From Streptomyces sp. NBC_01298 (lineage in GTDB: Bacteria; Actinomycetota; Actinomycetes; Streptomycetales; Streptomycetaceae), in the NCBI RefSeq assembly GCF_035978755.1, contig NZ_CP108414.1, positions 3,410,001 to 3,474,000 on the forward strand: 64,000 nucleotides of DNA, read 5' to 3'. A program made the position numbers and the translations under genes. Positions 32,352 through 41,924 of the stretch are shown piece by piece. Every line of letters begins with the position of its first letter. The first letter of the stretch is position 1. Under the pieces are notes generated by a model. That model had not been told where the DNA came from. It saw only the letters and a program-made list of their open reading frames with translations, and searched no databases.

Positions 32352-33302
32352 TCACCCCTGCGAGTGCAAAGCGGACCGTCGAAGCGTCAGCTCCCAGGTG
32401 TCCACCGTGTGGTGCGTGCTCATGCCGTGCGCCTCGTACAGCCGCAGCGCTCCGCTCGCGTTGGCCGAGTCCACCTCCAGGCCCAGTGTCGCGCGGCCGC
32501 GAGCGGCGTAGGCGGCGAAGCAGTGGCGCAGCAGGAAGGCTCCGACGCCCCGGCCGCGGGCCTGCGCCCGTACGCCGAGGTGGCTGAGCCAGCCCATGCT
32601 GGTGCGGTCGTCGCGGGTGAGCAGTACCCCTACGTCGCCCAGTACGGGCAGGCTCGCGATCCACACCAGCGACCAGTCCAGGCCGCGGCCGTCGATCTGG
32701 TCCAGCCAGGGCTCGTACGGGCGCTCCACGTGCCCGAAGTGCTCCGCGAAGGTCTCCTCGATCAGTGCGTGGGCGCGCCGGCGCTCGCTCTCGTCGCCGT
32801 CGCAGGGGCGAAGGACGAGCCCTGCGGGCGGCTCCGGGGGCGTGTCGGCGGAGCCGAGCGCGCGGGTCAGCACCCGGAAGCTGCGCACCGTGCGGTAGCC
32901 GCGGCCGGGCAGCAGGTCGGGGTCGAGGGTGCGACCCCCGCTGGGCGCGAGCCACAGGTAGGCGTGCGGGGCTCCGGCGGTGAGTTCGCGGGCCCTGGCC
33001 TCCACCCGCTCCAGCAGCCGGACGGCGGCCGCGCTGCGCCCCGGCAGGACCCTGAAGTGGCAGTCGGCCCGGCCGGGGCCGGAGTCGGCCCACACCAGGG
33101 CGTAGCCGAGGAGACGGCCGCTCTCGAAGGCGAGGAAGGAGTCCGCCTCCAGGTCCACGTCGGGGTGGTGCAGATCGGCCTCCACCGCGCCCAGGTCGGT
33201 TTCCGGGCGGCCGATCTCGATGCGGTCGATGGTGTTGAGGAGCCCGCAGATGTCCCCGGCGTCGGAGGGCCCGGCGGGCCGTACGGTGAGCATGCGGGCC
33301 AT
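32352..33302 (-). CDS. Two-domain GNAT acetyltransferase (MshD-like architecture)
   Basis: A 316-residue protein with two GNAT domains. The C-terminal one carries the acetyl-CoA loop RAQARGRGVGAFLL and VDSANASGALRLYEAHGM. The N-terminal one is degenerate. The double arrangement recalls mycothiol synthase (MshD), but the sequence is not close enough to call it that. It lies between the two opp operons on the same strand, 139 nt downstream of the second operon's oppF, and may be read with it. Substrate unknown. Confidence 0.8.
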   Translation of the reverse strand: MARMLTVRPAGPSDAGDICGLLNTIDRIEIGRPETDLGAVEADLHHPDVDLEADSFLAFESGRLLGYALVWADSGPGRADCHFRVLPGRSAAAVRLLERVEARARELTAGAPHAYLWLAPSGGRTLDPDLLPGRGYRTVRSFRVLTRALGSADTPPEPPAGLVLRPCDGDESERRRAHALIEETFAEHFGHVERPYEPWLDQIDGRGLDWSLVWIASLPVLGDVGVLLTRDDRTSMGWLSHLGVRAQARGRGVGAFLLRHCFAAYAARGRATLGLEVDSANASGALRLYEAHGMSTHHTVDTWELTLRRSALHSQG

Positions 33303-33440
33303 CAGACCATGCGGGCCGTCGGGGCTCCGTCAGCGGGCCGGGGGCGCACGGCGCGCGAACGCCGGGGTGCGCCGACGCGGAGGCGCCCGCCGCCGGAAAG
33401 GATCCGGTGACGGGCGCCCGTGGGTACCCCTGTCGGGAGG

Positions 33441-34490
33441 TCAGACGGCCAGGACGGCCTTCTCCTCCGCGAAGTGGCAGGCCGACTCGTGCGCGGCCAG
33501 CGACTTGGAGCCCTTGAAGCGCTCCGGGATGGCGAGCAGCGGCTCCTCGACGGAGCACTTCTCCTCGGCCTTCCAGCAGCGGGTGCGGAAGCGGCAGCCC
33601 GACGGCGGGTTGGCCGGCGAGGGGACGTCACCGGTGAGGATGATCCGCTCGCGGCCCTCGCGGGCGGCCGGGTCCGGCACCGGCACCGCGGAGAGCAGCG
33701 CCTGGGTGTACGGGTGGGTCGGGTGCTCGTAGATCTGCTCGTCGGTGCCGATCTCGGCCATCTTGCCGAGGTACATGACACCGACGCGGTCCGAGATGTG
33801 CCGGACGATCGACAGGTCGTGCGCGATGAAGATGTAGGAGAGGTTGAACTCCTCCTGCAGCTTCTCCATCAGGTTGATGACCTGGGCCTGCACCGATACG
33901 TCGAGCGCGGAGACCGGCTCGTCGCAGATGATGATCTCCGGGTTGAGCGCGAGGCCGCGGGCGATGCCGATGCGCTGGCGCTGGCCGCCGGAGAACTGGT
34001 GCGGGTACCGGTTGATGTACTCCGGGTTGAGGCCGACGACGTCGAGGAGTTCCTGCACCTTGCGGCGCCGGTCGCCCTTGGGGGCCACCTCGGGGTGGAT
34101 GTCGTAGGTCTCGCCGATGATGTCGCCGACCGTCATGCGCGGGTTCAGCGAGGTGTACGGGTCCTGGAACACCATCTGGATGTTGCGGCGGACGGCCTTC
34201 AGGGCGCGGCCGGACAGCTTGGTGATGTCCTGGCCCTTGTAGAAGACCTCGCCGGCGGTGGCGCGTTCCAGGTTCATCAGCAGCTTGGCGACGGTGGACT
34301 TGCCACAGCCGGACTCGCCGACGATGCCCAGGGTCTCACCCTGGTACAGGTCGAAGGAGATCCCGTCGACCGCCTTGACCGCGCCGACCTGCTTCTTGAA
34401 CAGGATTCCCTGGGTCAGCGGGAAGTGCTTGACCAGGTTGCGGACCTGGAGGATCGGCTCCCGTGCGGGGGCGTTGGTGAGCTCAGCCAT
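33441..34490 (-). CDS. oppF: Oligopeptide ABC transporter ATPase OppF (operon 2)
   Basis: A 349-residue ATPase with the same motifs as operon 1 ([25 protein letters not shown]). The core from [12 protein letters not shown] to VPVPDP is almost identical to the first copy at protein and DNA level. The C-terminus differs, with a short tail instead of the Pro-rich repeats. AAGGAGC precedes the ATG. Confidence 0.93.
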   Translation of the reverse strand: MAELTNAPAREPILQVRNLVKHFPLTQGILFKKQVGAVKAVDGISFDLYQGETLGIVGESGCGKSTVAKLLMNLERATAGEVFYKGQDITKLSGRALKAVRRNIQMVFQDPYTSLNPRMTVGDIIGETYDIHPEVAPKGDRRRKVQELLDVVGLNPEYINRYPHQFSGGQRQRIGIARGLALNPEIIICDEPVSALDVSVQAQVINLMEKLQEEFNLSYIFIAHDLSIVRHISDRVGVMYLGKMAEIGTDEQIYEHPTHPYTQALLSAVPVPDPAAREGRERIILTGDVPSPANPPSGCRFRTRCWKAEEKCSVEEPLLAIPERFKGSKSLAAHESACHFAEEKAVLAV

Positions 34491-35538
34491 GGAGCTGCTC
34501 CTTCCAGAAGTGGCAGGCGCTCTGACGGCCGGCCAGCTCGCTGCCGTCCTGCTCGCTGACGGGCTGCAGGGCGGGGATCTCGGACCGGCAGATGTCCTGC
34601 GCCGCGGGGCAGCGCGGGCTGAACGAGCAGCCGGTGGGCAGGCGCAGCAGGTTCGGCGGCAGGCCCTTGATCGCGAAGAGCTCCTGGCCCTTCTGGTCCA
34701 GGCGCGGGATCGAGTCCAGCAGGCCCCGGGTGTACGGGTGCGCCGGGCGCTTGTAGATCTCGTGGACCGGAGCGGTCTCGACGATCCGGCCGGCGTACAT
34801 GACGGCGATCTTGTCCGCGACGTCGGCGACCACGCCGAGGTCGTGGGTGATCAGGATCAGGCCCATGTTCAGCTCGCGCTGGAGCTCGGCGAGCAGGTCC
34901 ATGACCTGGGCCTGGACGGTGACGTCCAGAGCGGTGGTCGGCTCGTCCGCGATGATCAGGTCGGGCTCCAGCGCGATCGCCATGGCGATCATGATGCGCT
35001 GGCGCATACCGCCGGAGAAGTGGTGCGGGTAGTCGTCGACCCGCTGCTTCGCCGCCGGGATCTTGACCTTCTCCATCAGCTCGATGGCCTTGAGCCGGGC
35101 GTCCTTCTTCGACATGCCCTCGTGGACGCGGAACATCTCGCCCAGCTGGTAGCCGACGGTGAGCACCGGGTTCAGGGAGGACAGGGCGTCCTGGAAGATC
35201 ATGGCGATCTTCCGGCCGCGCAGCTGACGCCGCTCCTCGAAGCTCATCTTGAGCATGTCCTGGCCGCGGAAGAGGATCTCGCCCTGCGGGATCTTGCCGG
35301 GGGGCATGTCGAGGATGCCCATGATGGCCTGGGCCGTCACGGACTTGCCGGAGCCGGACTCGCCGAGGACGGCGAGGGTCTCGCCGGCGCTCACGGAGTA
35401 GTTGACGCCGTTGACTGCCTTGGCCACACCGTCGCGGGTGTGGAACTCGACGTGCAGGTCGCGCACTTCGAGGAGCGGCGTCTGCGGGGCCCCGTCACGC
35501 GGGGAGGGGAGGCTGGAGGTGTTGTCCATGGTGATCAC
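34483..35538 (-). CDS. oppD: Oligopeptide ABC transporter ATPase OppD (operon 2)
   Basis: A 351-residue ATPase with [27 protein letters not shown] and the C-terminal Cys cluster CSFSPRCPAAQDIC. GTG start with GAGGAGGGCG. It is strongly similar to the operon 1 OppD, with a longer N- and C-terminus. Confidence 0.93.
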   Translation of the reverse strand: MITMDNTSSLPSPRDGAPQTPLLEVRDLHVEFHTRDGVAKAVNGVNYSVSAGETLAVLGESGSGKSVTAQAIMGILDMPPGKIPQGEILFRGQDMLKMSFEERRQLRGRKIAMIFQDALSSLNPVLTVGYQLGEMFRVHEGMSKKDARLKAIELMEKVKIPAAKQRVDDYPHHFSGGMRQRIMIAMAIALEPDLIIADEPTTALDVTVQAQVMDLLAELQRELNMGLILITHDLGVVADVADKIAVMYAGRIVETAPVHEIYKRPAHPYTRGLLDSIPRLDQKGQELFAIKGLPPNLLRLPTGCSFSPRCPAAQDICRSEIPALQPVSEQDGSELAGRQSACHFWKEQLHG

Positions 35539-35549
35539 TTACGCCCTCC

Positions 35550-36497
35550 TCAGCGCAGCTTGGGGTCGAGGGCGTTGCGGACCGCTTCGCCGAGCATGAT
35601 GAAGGCGAGGACGGTGATGCTGAGCATGATCGACGGATAGATCAGGATGTGCTGGGCGACGCGGATCTGATCGGAACCGGCGGAGATGTCCACGCCCCAC
35701 GAGATGGCCGGCGACGCGAGGCCCAGACCCAGGTAGGACAGGGTCGCCTCAGTGGCGATGTACCCGCCCAGCGCGATCGTGGCTACGACGATCACCGGTG
35801 CCATGGCGTTCGGCAGGATGTGCCGGAGCATGATCCGGGGGGTACCGGCGCCCAGGGCCTTGGCGGCGTGGACGTAGTCGGCCTGCTTGACGGTGATGAC
35901 CGCGCCGCGCATGACGCGGGTGATCTGCGTCCAGCCCAGGAAGGCCAGGGCGAAGACGACGGTCCACACGGTGCGTTCGGTGAACGCCTGGAGGACGACC
36001 ATCGAGCCGAGCAGGAAGGGGACGCCGAAGAAGACGTCGGTGAGCCGCGAGATGATCGCGTCCGTCAGACCGCCGAAGTAGCCGGAGATCATGCCCGTCA
36101 GACCGCCGACGAGGGTGACGAGCGCGGTGACGCAGACGGCGACGATCAGCGAGGCGCGGGTGCCGTAGATCAGACGCGCGTAGACGCTGCGGCCCTGGCC
36201 GTCCCAGCCGAGCCAGTCGGGCGAGCCGACCTTGCTGAGCTGGGGCTTCTGGAGGAAGTGGTTCACCAGGTCGCCCTTGGTGGGGTCGGCACTGGTGAAC
36301 AGGCTCGGGAAGACGGCGATCAGCAGCAGGAAGAAGATCAGCACCGAGGAGACGAGGAAGTAGGGGTTACGCCGCAGGTCGGACCATGCGTCCCCCCACA
36401 GGCTGCGGGCCTTCTCGGGCTTCTGCGCTTCCACGGGGGCGACGGGCGCCGAAGCCTGCTCGGTCGTCGCGGTTTCGGTCTTGGTCATATCAGGCAT
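35550..36497 (-). CDS. oppC: Oligopeptide ABC permease OppC (operon 2)
   Basis: A 315-residue permease: acidic/Ala N-terminus, six membrane helices, and the EAA motif AKALGAGTPRIMLRHILPNA. Same layout as the operon 1 copy, with clearly more divergence than the ATPases show. It overlaps oppB by 8 bp. Confidence 0.92.
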   Translation of the reverse strand: MPDMTKTETATTEQASAPVAPVEAQKPEKARSLWGDAWSDLRRNPYFLVSSVLIFFLLLIAVFPSLFTSADPTKGDLVNHFLQKPQLSKVGSPDWLGWDGQGRSVYARLIYGTRASLIVAVCVTALVTLVGGLTGMISGYFGGLTDAIISRLTDVFFGVPFLLGSMVVLQAFTERTVWTVVFALAFLGWTQITRVMRGAVITVKQADYVHAAKALGAGTPRIMLRHILPNAMAPVIVVATIALGGYIATEATLSYLGLGLASPAISWGVDISAGSDQIRVAQHILIYPSIMLSITVLAFIMLGEAVRNALDPKLR

Positions 36498-37422
36498 ACC
36501 GGATCCTCGGGTCCAGGACCGCGTAGAGGAGGTCGACGAGCAGGCTGGCGATCAGATAGACCACGACCAGGATGGTGACGACACCGACGAGGGTCGCGCC
36601 TTCACGCCGGGCGAGGGAGTCGTAGATCAGACCACCGACACCCTTGACGTTGAAGATCCGCTCGGTGACGACGGCGCCGCCCATGAGGGCGCCGATGTCG
36701 GTACCGAGGTAGGTCGCCACGGGGATCAGCGAGTTGCGCATCAGGTGAACACCGATGACGCGACGCTTCGGGAGACCCTTGGCCACGGCCGTACGCACGT
36801 AGTCGGCGCGCAGGTTCTCCGCGATCGACGTGCGGGTCAGGCGGGCCACGTAGGCGAGGGACAGCGAGCCCAGCACGACGGCCGGCGCCATCAGTTCGCC
36901 CCACGTCGGGTAGTTGCTGACGTTGGGCTTGATCCAGTTGAGCTCGAAGGCGAACACCGTCTTGATGACGTAGCCGAGGACGAACACCGGGACCGAGATG
37001 ACCAGCAGCGTCAGGATCAGCACGAGGTTGTCCACGAACTTGCCGGCCTTGAGGCCGGCGGCGATGCCGAGGCTGAGGCCGAGCACGATCTCGATGGTGA
37101 ACGCGAGCAGGGCGATCCGGCCGGTGACCGGGAACGCGTCGCCGAGTACTTCGGTGATCTCACGGCCACTTCGGATCTGCGTACCGAAGTCGAAGTGGAA
37201 CAGGATGTTCGATATGTAGTTCCAGTACTGCTGGTACATCGGCAGGTCCAGGCCGTGTTCGTGCCTGAGCTTCGCCAGCGTGGCGGGGTCTACACCCTTG
37301 TCTCCGAAGAGTCCGGCCACGGGGTCGCCGGGCAGGCTGTAGACCATCAAAAAGATGAGCAGGGTCGTCCCGAAGAAGACCGGGATCATCTGGAGCAGTC
37401 GTCGTGCGACATAGCGCCCCAT
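36490..37422 (-). CDS. oppB: Oligopeptide ABC permease OppB (operon 2)
   Basis: A 310-residue permease starting MGRYVARRLLQMIPVFFG, six helices, EAA loop RTAVAKGLPKRRVIGVHLMRN. Two adjacent ATG codons exist. The second (37422) is better spaced from GGAGG. It follows a gap with two strong hairpins. Confidence 0.92.
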   Translation of the reverse strand: MGRYVARRLLQMIPVFFGTTLLIFLMVYSLPGDPVAGLFGDKGVDPATLAKLRHEHGLDLPMYQQYWNYISNILFHFDFGTQIRSGREITEVLGDAFPVTGRIALLAFTIEIVLGLSLGIAAGLKAGKFVDNLVLILTLLVISVPVFVLGYVIKTVFAFELNWIKPNVSNYPTWGELMAPAVVLGSLSLAYVARLTRTSIAENLRADYVRTAVAKGLPKRRVIGVHLMRNSLIPVATYLGTDIGALMGGAVVTERIFNVKGVGGLIYDSLARREGATLVGVVTILVVVYLIASLLVDLLYAVLDPRIRYA

Positions 37423-37459
37423 CATGCCTCCGTAGAAGATGCGGCAGGCGCAGCCGGAT

Positions 37460-37573
37460 GGGCCCTTTCGCCACGCACGCGCGTGACGTTTCCGTCACTG
37501 CGTCGCGAAAGGGCCCCCCGGGCGCTGCATGTTAGGCCCGGATGTGGGCCGGCTCCCCGCCGGCCCACATCCG
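37460..37573 (-). terminator. Two intercistronic hairpins between oppA and oppB (operon 2)
   Basis: First: GGGCCCTTTCGC/GCGAAAGGGCCC (37460-37471 with 37505-37516) encloses an inner GTGACG/CGTCAC stem. Second: CGGATGTGGGCCGGC/GCCGGCCCACATCCG (37539-37553 with 37559-37573). Such structures after a binding-protein gene usually protect its mRNA or trim readthrough, so that the binding protein outnumbers the permease. Operon 1 has no counterpart in its 30-nt gap. Confidence 0.75.
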
Positions 37574-37597
37574 TCGAAAGGAATTACGCGGTAGGAC

Positions 37598-39235
37598 TTA
37601 CTTCTTGACCTCGACCTGGTCGAGGATCGGGTCGCCGTCCTGGGCGTACTTCACGTTCTGGACCTTCTCGGAGTAGCCCGCGTTGACCTTGTAGTACCAG
37701 AGCGGGATGGAAGGCATGTAGTTGACGAGTTCCTTCTCGATGGCCTGGTAGGCCTTCACGGACTCGTCGAGCGTCGCGGCGCTGTCGGCCGCGGCGATCT
37801 TGGCGTCGAGCTCGGGGCTGCTGAAGCCACCCTGGTTGCCGCCGGCGCCCGTACGGAACAGGTCGCTGATGAAGTTGGCGTTCACCGGGTAGTCGAGGAC
37901 CCAGCCGGAGCGGTAGATCGACTTGACCTGCTTGGACTTGCGGGCCTGGAGGTCGGCCTGGAAGTCCGGCTTGGCGTCACCGGTGCACTTGACGCCGGTG
38001 GCCTGGGTGATGCTGCCGCAGACGGCCTCGACCCATTCCTTGTGACCGCCATCCGAGTTGAACTGGATGAAGATCTCGTTGTTCGGGACGCCGCCGCCCT
38101 CGGCGATGAGGGCCTTGGCCTTCGCCGGGTCGAACTTGGTGACGTCACCGGAGCCGGTCGGCGTGTAGCCGAGGACGCCCTTGGCGACCCAGCCGGTCGC
38201 CGGCTCGCGGGTGCCCTGGAGCACGGTCTTGGTGATGGTGTCGCGGTCGATCGCCATCGACAGGCCCTGGATGACCTTCGGGTCGACCTTCTTCGGGGTC
38301 TTCCACTGGTCGGCGTAGTACGCGATGGCCAGCGTCTGGACGGCGGAGTACGCCTGGTCCACGGCGCGGTCACCGAGGTCGGCACGGTAGACCGGGAGGT
38401 CCTTCGGGCTGATCTGACGCAGGACGTCGACGTTGCCCGACTTCAGGTCCTCGTAGGCGGTTTCGAGGGTGGTGTAGTTCTTGAGAATCACACCGCCGTT
38501 CTTCGCCTTGTCCGCGCCCTTGTAGTCGTCGAAGCGCGTGAGCTCGATCTGCTTCTTGTGCTCCCACGACTTGAACTTGTACGGGCCGTTGCCGACCGGC
38601 TTCTCACCGGCGGCCGCGGGGTCCGCGTAGAACGAGGCGGGCAGCGGGGAGAAGACCTCGTAGCCGAGCTTGTACGCGAAGTACGGCACCGCGTTGGCGA
38701 GCTCGATGGTGAAGGTGTTCTCGTCGACGATCTTCAGACCCTCGAGGGCGTCACCGGTGGGCTTGGCGCCCTCCGCCTCGGGGTGCAGGGCTTCGAAGCC
38801 CTTGATGTCGGCGAACCAGGACGCGTTGCCCTGCTTGTTGTTGATGTTCGCGGCCCAGTTCCACGCCTTGACGTAGGACTCGGCGGTCACCTTGGTGCCG
38901 TCGTGGAAGGTCCAGCCCGGCTTCAGCTTGACGGTCCACAGCTTGCTGTCCGTGCTCGTGACCGACTCGGCGTTGACGTTGACGATCTTGCCGTCAGCGT
39001 CGTAGTCGACGAGCTGGGCGAACAGGCCCGACATCGCGATCGAGCCGTTGGACTCCATCGTGTCGGCCGGCTGGAGAAGCTTCTCCGGCTCGCCGACCTC
39101 GATCGAGTAGATGCCGTTCGGGTCAACCTCACCCTTGGCGCCGGCGTTGTCGCCATCTCCGCCGCCACAGGCAGTCGCTGCCAGGGCGACGACAATCGCG
39201 CCCGCTACCCACTTGGCGCTCTTGGCACCGCGCAT
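37598..39235 (-). CDS. oppA: Peptide-binding lipoprotein (operon 2)
   Basis: A 545-residue SBP_bac_5 lipoprotein with the lipobox LAATAC and the fold marks VGNGPYKFKSW and QPADTMESNG. AGGAGGAAACCC precedes the ATG (MRGAKSAKW). It is a paralogue of the operon 1 binding protein, sharing the signal region closely and the mature part only moderately, so different peptides are likely bound. Confidence 0.92.
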   Translation of the reverse strand: MRGAKSAKWVAGAIVVALAATACGGGDGDNAGAKGEVDPNGIYSIEVGEPEKLLQPADTMESNGSIAMSGLFAQLVDYDADGKIVNVNAESVTSTDSKLWTVKLKPGWTFHDGTKVTAESYVKAWNWAANINNKQGNASWFADIKGFEALHPEAEGAKPTGDALEGLKIVDENTFTIELANAVPYFAYKLGYEVFSPLPASFYADPAAAGEKPVGNGPYKFKSWEHKKQIELTRFDDYKGADKAKNGGVILKNYTTLETAYEDLKSGNVDVLRQISPKDLPVYRADLGDRAVDQAYSAVQTLAIAYYADQWKTPKKVDPKVIQGLSMAIDRDTITKTVLQGTREPATGWVAKGVLGYTPTGSGDVTKFDPAKAKALIAEGGGVPNNEIFIQFNSDGGHKEWVEAVCGSITQATGVKCTGDAKPDFQADLQARKSKQVKSIYRSGWVLDYPVNANFISDLFRTGAGGNQGGFSSPELDAKIAAADSAATLDESVKAYQAIEKELVNYMPSIPLWYYKVNAGYSEKVQNVKYAQDGDPILDQVEVKK

Positions 39236-39580
39236 GGGTTTCCTCCTCATGAGTCCACTGTCTGATGTGAAGGACACAGGTGTGTTTCGCCGACACCCCT
39301 GACGGCGATAGGACCGGTGTCCCGAGTGTGCTCGTGAGTCGACGCTCCCCACAGCGTGTGACCCATTGACCCGAGCTCAATGGAGCCATCCTCGAGGACG
39401 TCCTGACCGTAAACCACACTTAAGTGGTCTCGTTTTCACAACATCGCACTACGGCTAAAACCCGAAATCCGGACAAACGGATAGGAGACAGACATGAACG
39501 AAACGGACTGTTAGCTCTTCTTCCGGAGTGTCACGGTCGGTATGCGGACACCGGACCGAAATAATCCGCTTGACAAAAGC
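39236..39580. promoter_or_regulatory. Upstream region of opp operon 2, with palindrome
   Basis: 345 nt without a convincing gene. It is less GC-rich than its surroundings and holds ACCAC-ACTTAA-GTGGT (39413-39428), an inverted repeat centred on the palindrome ACTTAAGT, about 180 nt before the oppA start. TTGTGA 17 nt before TGTGGT could be a promoter on the minus strand, but the -10 is weak. Confidence 0.4.
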
Positions 39581-39625
39581 GAACAGCCCCCTCCGTCACG
39601 GTGAACGTGACGGAGGGGGCTGTTC
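39581..39625 (-). terminator. Terminator of typA
   Basis: GAACAGCCCCCTCCGTCAC and its exact complement GTGACGGAGGGGGCTGTTC form a 19-bp stem with a 7-nt loop, 51 nt past the typA stop. Confidence 0.9.
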
Positions 39626-39675
39626 ACTTGAGTCGACGCCGGGCAGGACCCAAGTGTGACCTAGGTCCCAGGCGA

Positions 39676-41580
39676 CTACTTGCCGGACTTGGCGCGCGAA
39701 GCGGTGCGCGAGCGGTCCTTCTGGTCCAGGACGACCTTGCGGATGCGGACGGCCTCCGGGGTCACCTCGACGCATTCGTCGTCGCGGCAGAACTCCAGGG
39801 ACTGCTCCAGGGAGAGCCTGCGCGGGGGCACCACGTTCTCGGTGTTGTCCGCCGAAGCCGCACGCATGTTGGTGAGCTTCTTCTCCTTGGTGATGTTCAC
39901 GTCCATGTCGTCGGCGCGGGAGTTCTCGCCGACGATCATGCCCTCGTACACCTCGGTGCCGGGCTCGGTGAACAGGACGCCGCGCTCCTGCAGGTTGATC
40001 ATCGCGAACGGCGTGACCGAACCGGAGCGGTCGGCGACCAGCGAACCGTTGTTACGGGTCACCAGCGGGCCGAACCACGGCTCGAGGCCCTCGTGGATCG
40101 AGTGGGCGATGCCCGTGCCGCGCGTACCGGTCAGGAACTCGGTACGGAAGCCGATGAGGCCGCGGGACGGGACGACGAACTCCATGCGGACCCAGCCGGA
40201 GCCGTGGTTCGACATGTTGTCCATGCGGCCCTTGCGGACGCCCATGAGCTGCGTGACCGCGCCCATGTGCTCCTCGGGGACGTCGACGGTCATGCGCTCG
40301 ACCGGCTCGTGCACCTTGCCGTCGATGACCTGGGTGACCACCTGCGGCTTGCCGATGGTCAGCTCGAAGCCCTCGCGGCGCATCTGCTCGACCAGGATGG
40401 CGAGCGCGAGCTCACCACGGCCCTGGACCTCCCAGGCGTCGGGACGCTCGGTGTCGAGGACGCGGAGCGAGACGTTACCGACCAGCTCGCGGTCCAGACG
40501 GTCCTTGACCTGACGGGCGGTGACCTTGCGGTCCTTGACCGCGGACTTGGCGTCCGCGCCCTTGCCGCTGCCGCCGCGGCCGACCATCGGGGAGGTGTTC
40601 GTACCGATGGTCATGGAGATCGCCGGCTCGTCGACCGAGATCAGCGGGAGCGCGATCGGGTTCTCCGGGTCGGCCAGGGTCTCGCCGATCATGATGTCGG
40701 GGAAACCGGCGACCGCGCAGATGTCACCCGGGCCCGCCACCTCGGCCGGCTTGCGGGTGAGCGCCTCGGTCATCATCAGCTCGGTGATGCGGACGTTGGA
40801 GATGGTGCCGTCACGCTTGATCCACGCGACGGTCTGACCCTTGCGGAGCTCGCCCTGCTCGACGCGCACCAGCGCGATGCGGCCGAGGAAGTTGTCCGCG
40901 TCCAGGTTGGTGACGTGGGCCTGGAGGGGCGCCTCGTCGTCGTACACCGGGGCCGGGACGTGGGCCAGGATGGTGGAGAAGAAGGGCTCCAGGCTGTCGC
41001 TGTCCGCGGGGACGGTGCCGTCCTCCGGCTTGGTCAGCGAGGCCACGCCGTCACGGCCACAGGCGTAGACGATCGGGAATTCGATCTGGTCCTCGTCGGC
41101 GTCCAGGTCGAGGAAGAGGTCGTACGTCTCGTTGACGACCTCGTCGATCCGGGAGTCCGGGCGGTCCGTCTTGTTGATGCAGAGGATGACCGGCATCTTC
41201 GCCTGCAGGGCCTTGCGCAGGACGAAGCGGGTCTGGGGCAGGGGACCCTCGGAGGCGTCCACCAGCAGGACGACCGCGTCCACCATGGACAGACCGCGCT
41301 CGACCTCACCACCGAAGTCGGCGTGGCCGGGGGTGTCGATGATGTTGATCGTGATGGGCGCCCCGCCGTCCTTGGGGTGGTACTTCACCGCCGTGTTCTT
41401 GGCGAGGATCGTGATGCCCTTCTCACGCTCCAGGTCGTTCGAGTCCATCATGCGGTCGTCGAGGTGCTGGTGGGCGGCGAAGGCACCGGCCTGCTTGAGC
41501 ATGGCATCGACGATGGTCGTCTTGCCATGGTCGACGTGGGCGACGATGGCGACGTTACGGATGTCGTGGCGCGTGGGCAC
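39676..41580 (-). CDS. typA: Ribosome-associated GTPase TypA/BipA
   Basis: A 634-residue translational GTPase: G1 AHVDHGKTT, G3 DTPGHADFGGEVER, G4 NKTD, then EF-G-like domains and the BipA-specific C-terminal domain. GTG with GGGAGAAGC. It is a single-gene unit with a strong terminator. Known role: ribosome assembly and stress adaptation. Confidence 0.95.
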   Translation of the reverse strand: MPTRHDIRNVAIVAHVDHGKTTIVDAMLKQAGAFAAHQHLDDRMMDSNDLEREKGITILAKNTAVKYHPKDGGAPITINIIDTPGHADFGGEVERGLSMVDAVVLLVDASEGPLPQTRFVLRKALQAKMPVILCINKTDRPDSRIDEVVNETYDLFLDLDADEDQIEFPIVYACGRDGVASLTKPEDGTVPADSDSLEPFFSTILAHVPAPVYDDEAPLQAHVTNLDADNFLGRIALVRVEQGELRKGQTVAWIKRDGTISNVRITELMMTEALTRKPAEVAGPGDICAVAGFPDIMIGETLADPENPIALPLISVDEPAISMTIGTNTSPMVGRGGSGKGADAKSAVKDRKVTARQVKDRLDRELVGNVSLRVLDTERPDAWEVQGRGELALAILVEQMRREGFELTIGKPQVVTQVIDGKVHEPVERMTVDVPEEHMGAVTQLMGVRKGRMDNMSNHGSGWVRMEFVVPSRGLIGFRTEFLTGTRGTGIAHSIHEGLEPWFGPLVTRNNGSLVADRSGSVTPFAMINLQERGVLFTEPGTEVYEGMIVGENSRADDMDVNITKEKKLTNMRAASADNTENVVPPRRLSLEQSLEFCRDDECVEVTPEAVRIRKVVLDQKDRSRTASRAKSGK

Positions 41581-41808
41581 TTCGGCGCTTCTCCCGGGAT
41601 CGTGGATGGCGACGCGTACGGTCCGGCACGCGCGCCTCGACCGGGCGGAAAACCTGCCACGGCCTTACCCCATCGTACGTCGGCTGGCGGGAACCGCCTG
41701 CCGGGGGGTCTGTCAAGAGGCCGGACGACTGAGCACGGCCGGGTCCTGGGTGGGGGGACTCGGCAGTAGGTGGAACCTGTAAACACGCGGGTCAACGGGT
41801 ACGTACGA

Positions 41809-41839
41809 CCTTGCCCGCCGGGTGATCCGGCGGGCAAGG
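41809..41839 (-). terminator. Terminator after the third binding-protein gene
   Basis: CCTTGCCCGCCGG and CCGGCGGGCAAGG pair over 13 bp around GTGAT, 86 nt past the stop of the minus-strand gene. The rest of 41581-41924 shows no gene. Confidence 0.85.
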
Positions 41840-41924
41840 GACTTGAGTCACATCTGAGCTTGAGACCTTCGAATCAACCCCGGATGCACCCGTTCGTCAT
41901 CACTTCTTCGCGTTGCTTCCCGCC

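Noticed and set aside
39494..39514. Hexapeptide frame with an AGGAG site (MNETDC)
   Set aside because: Too short, no gene follows on the plus strand, and no attenuator structure is linked to it.
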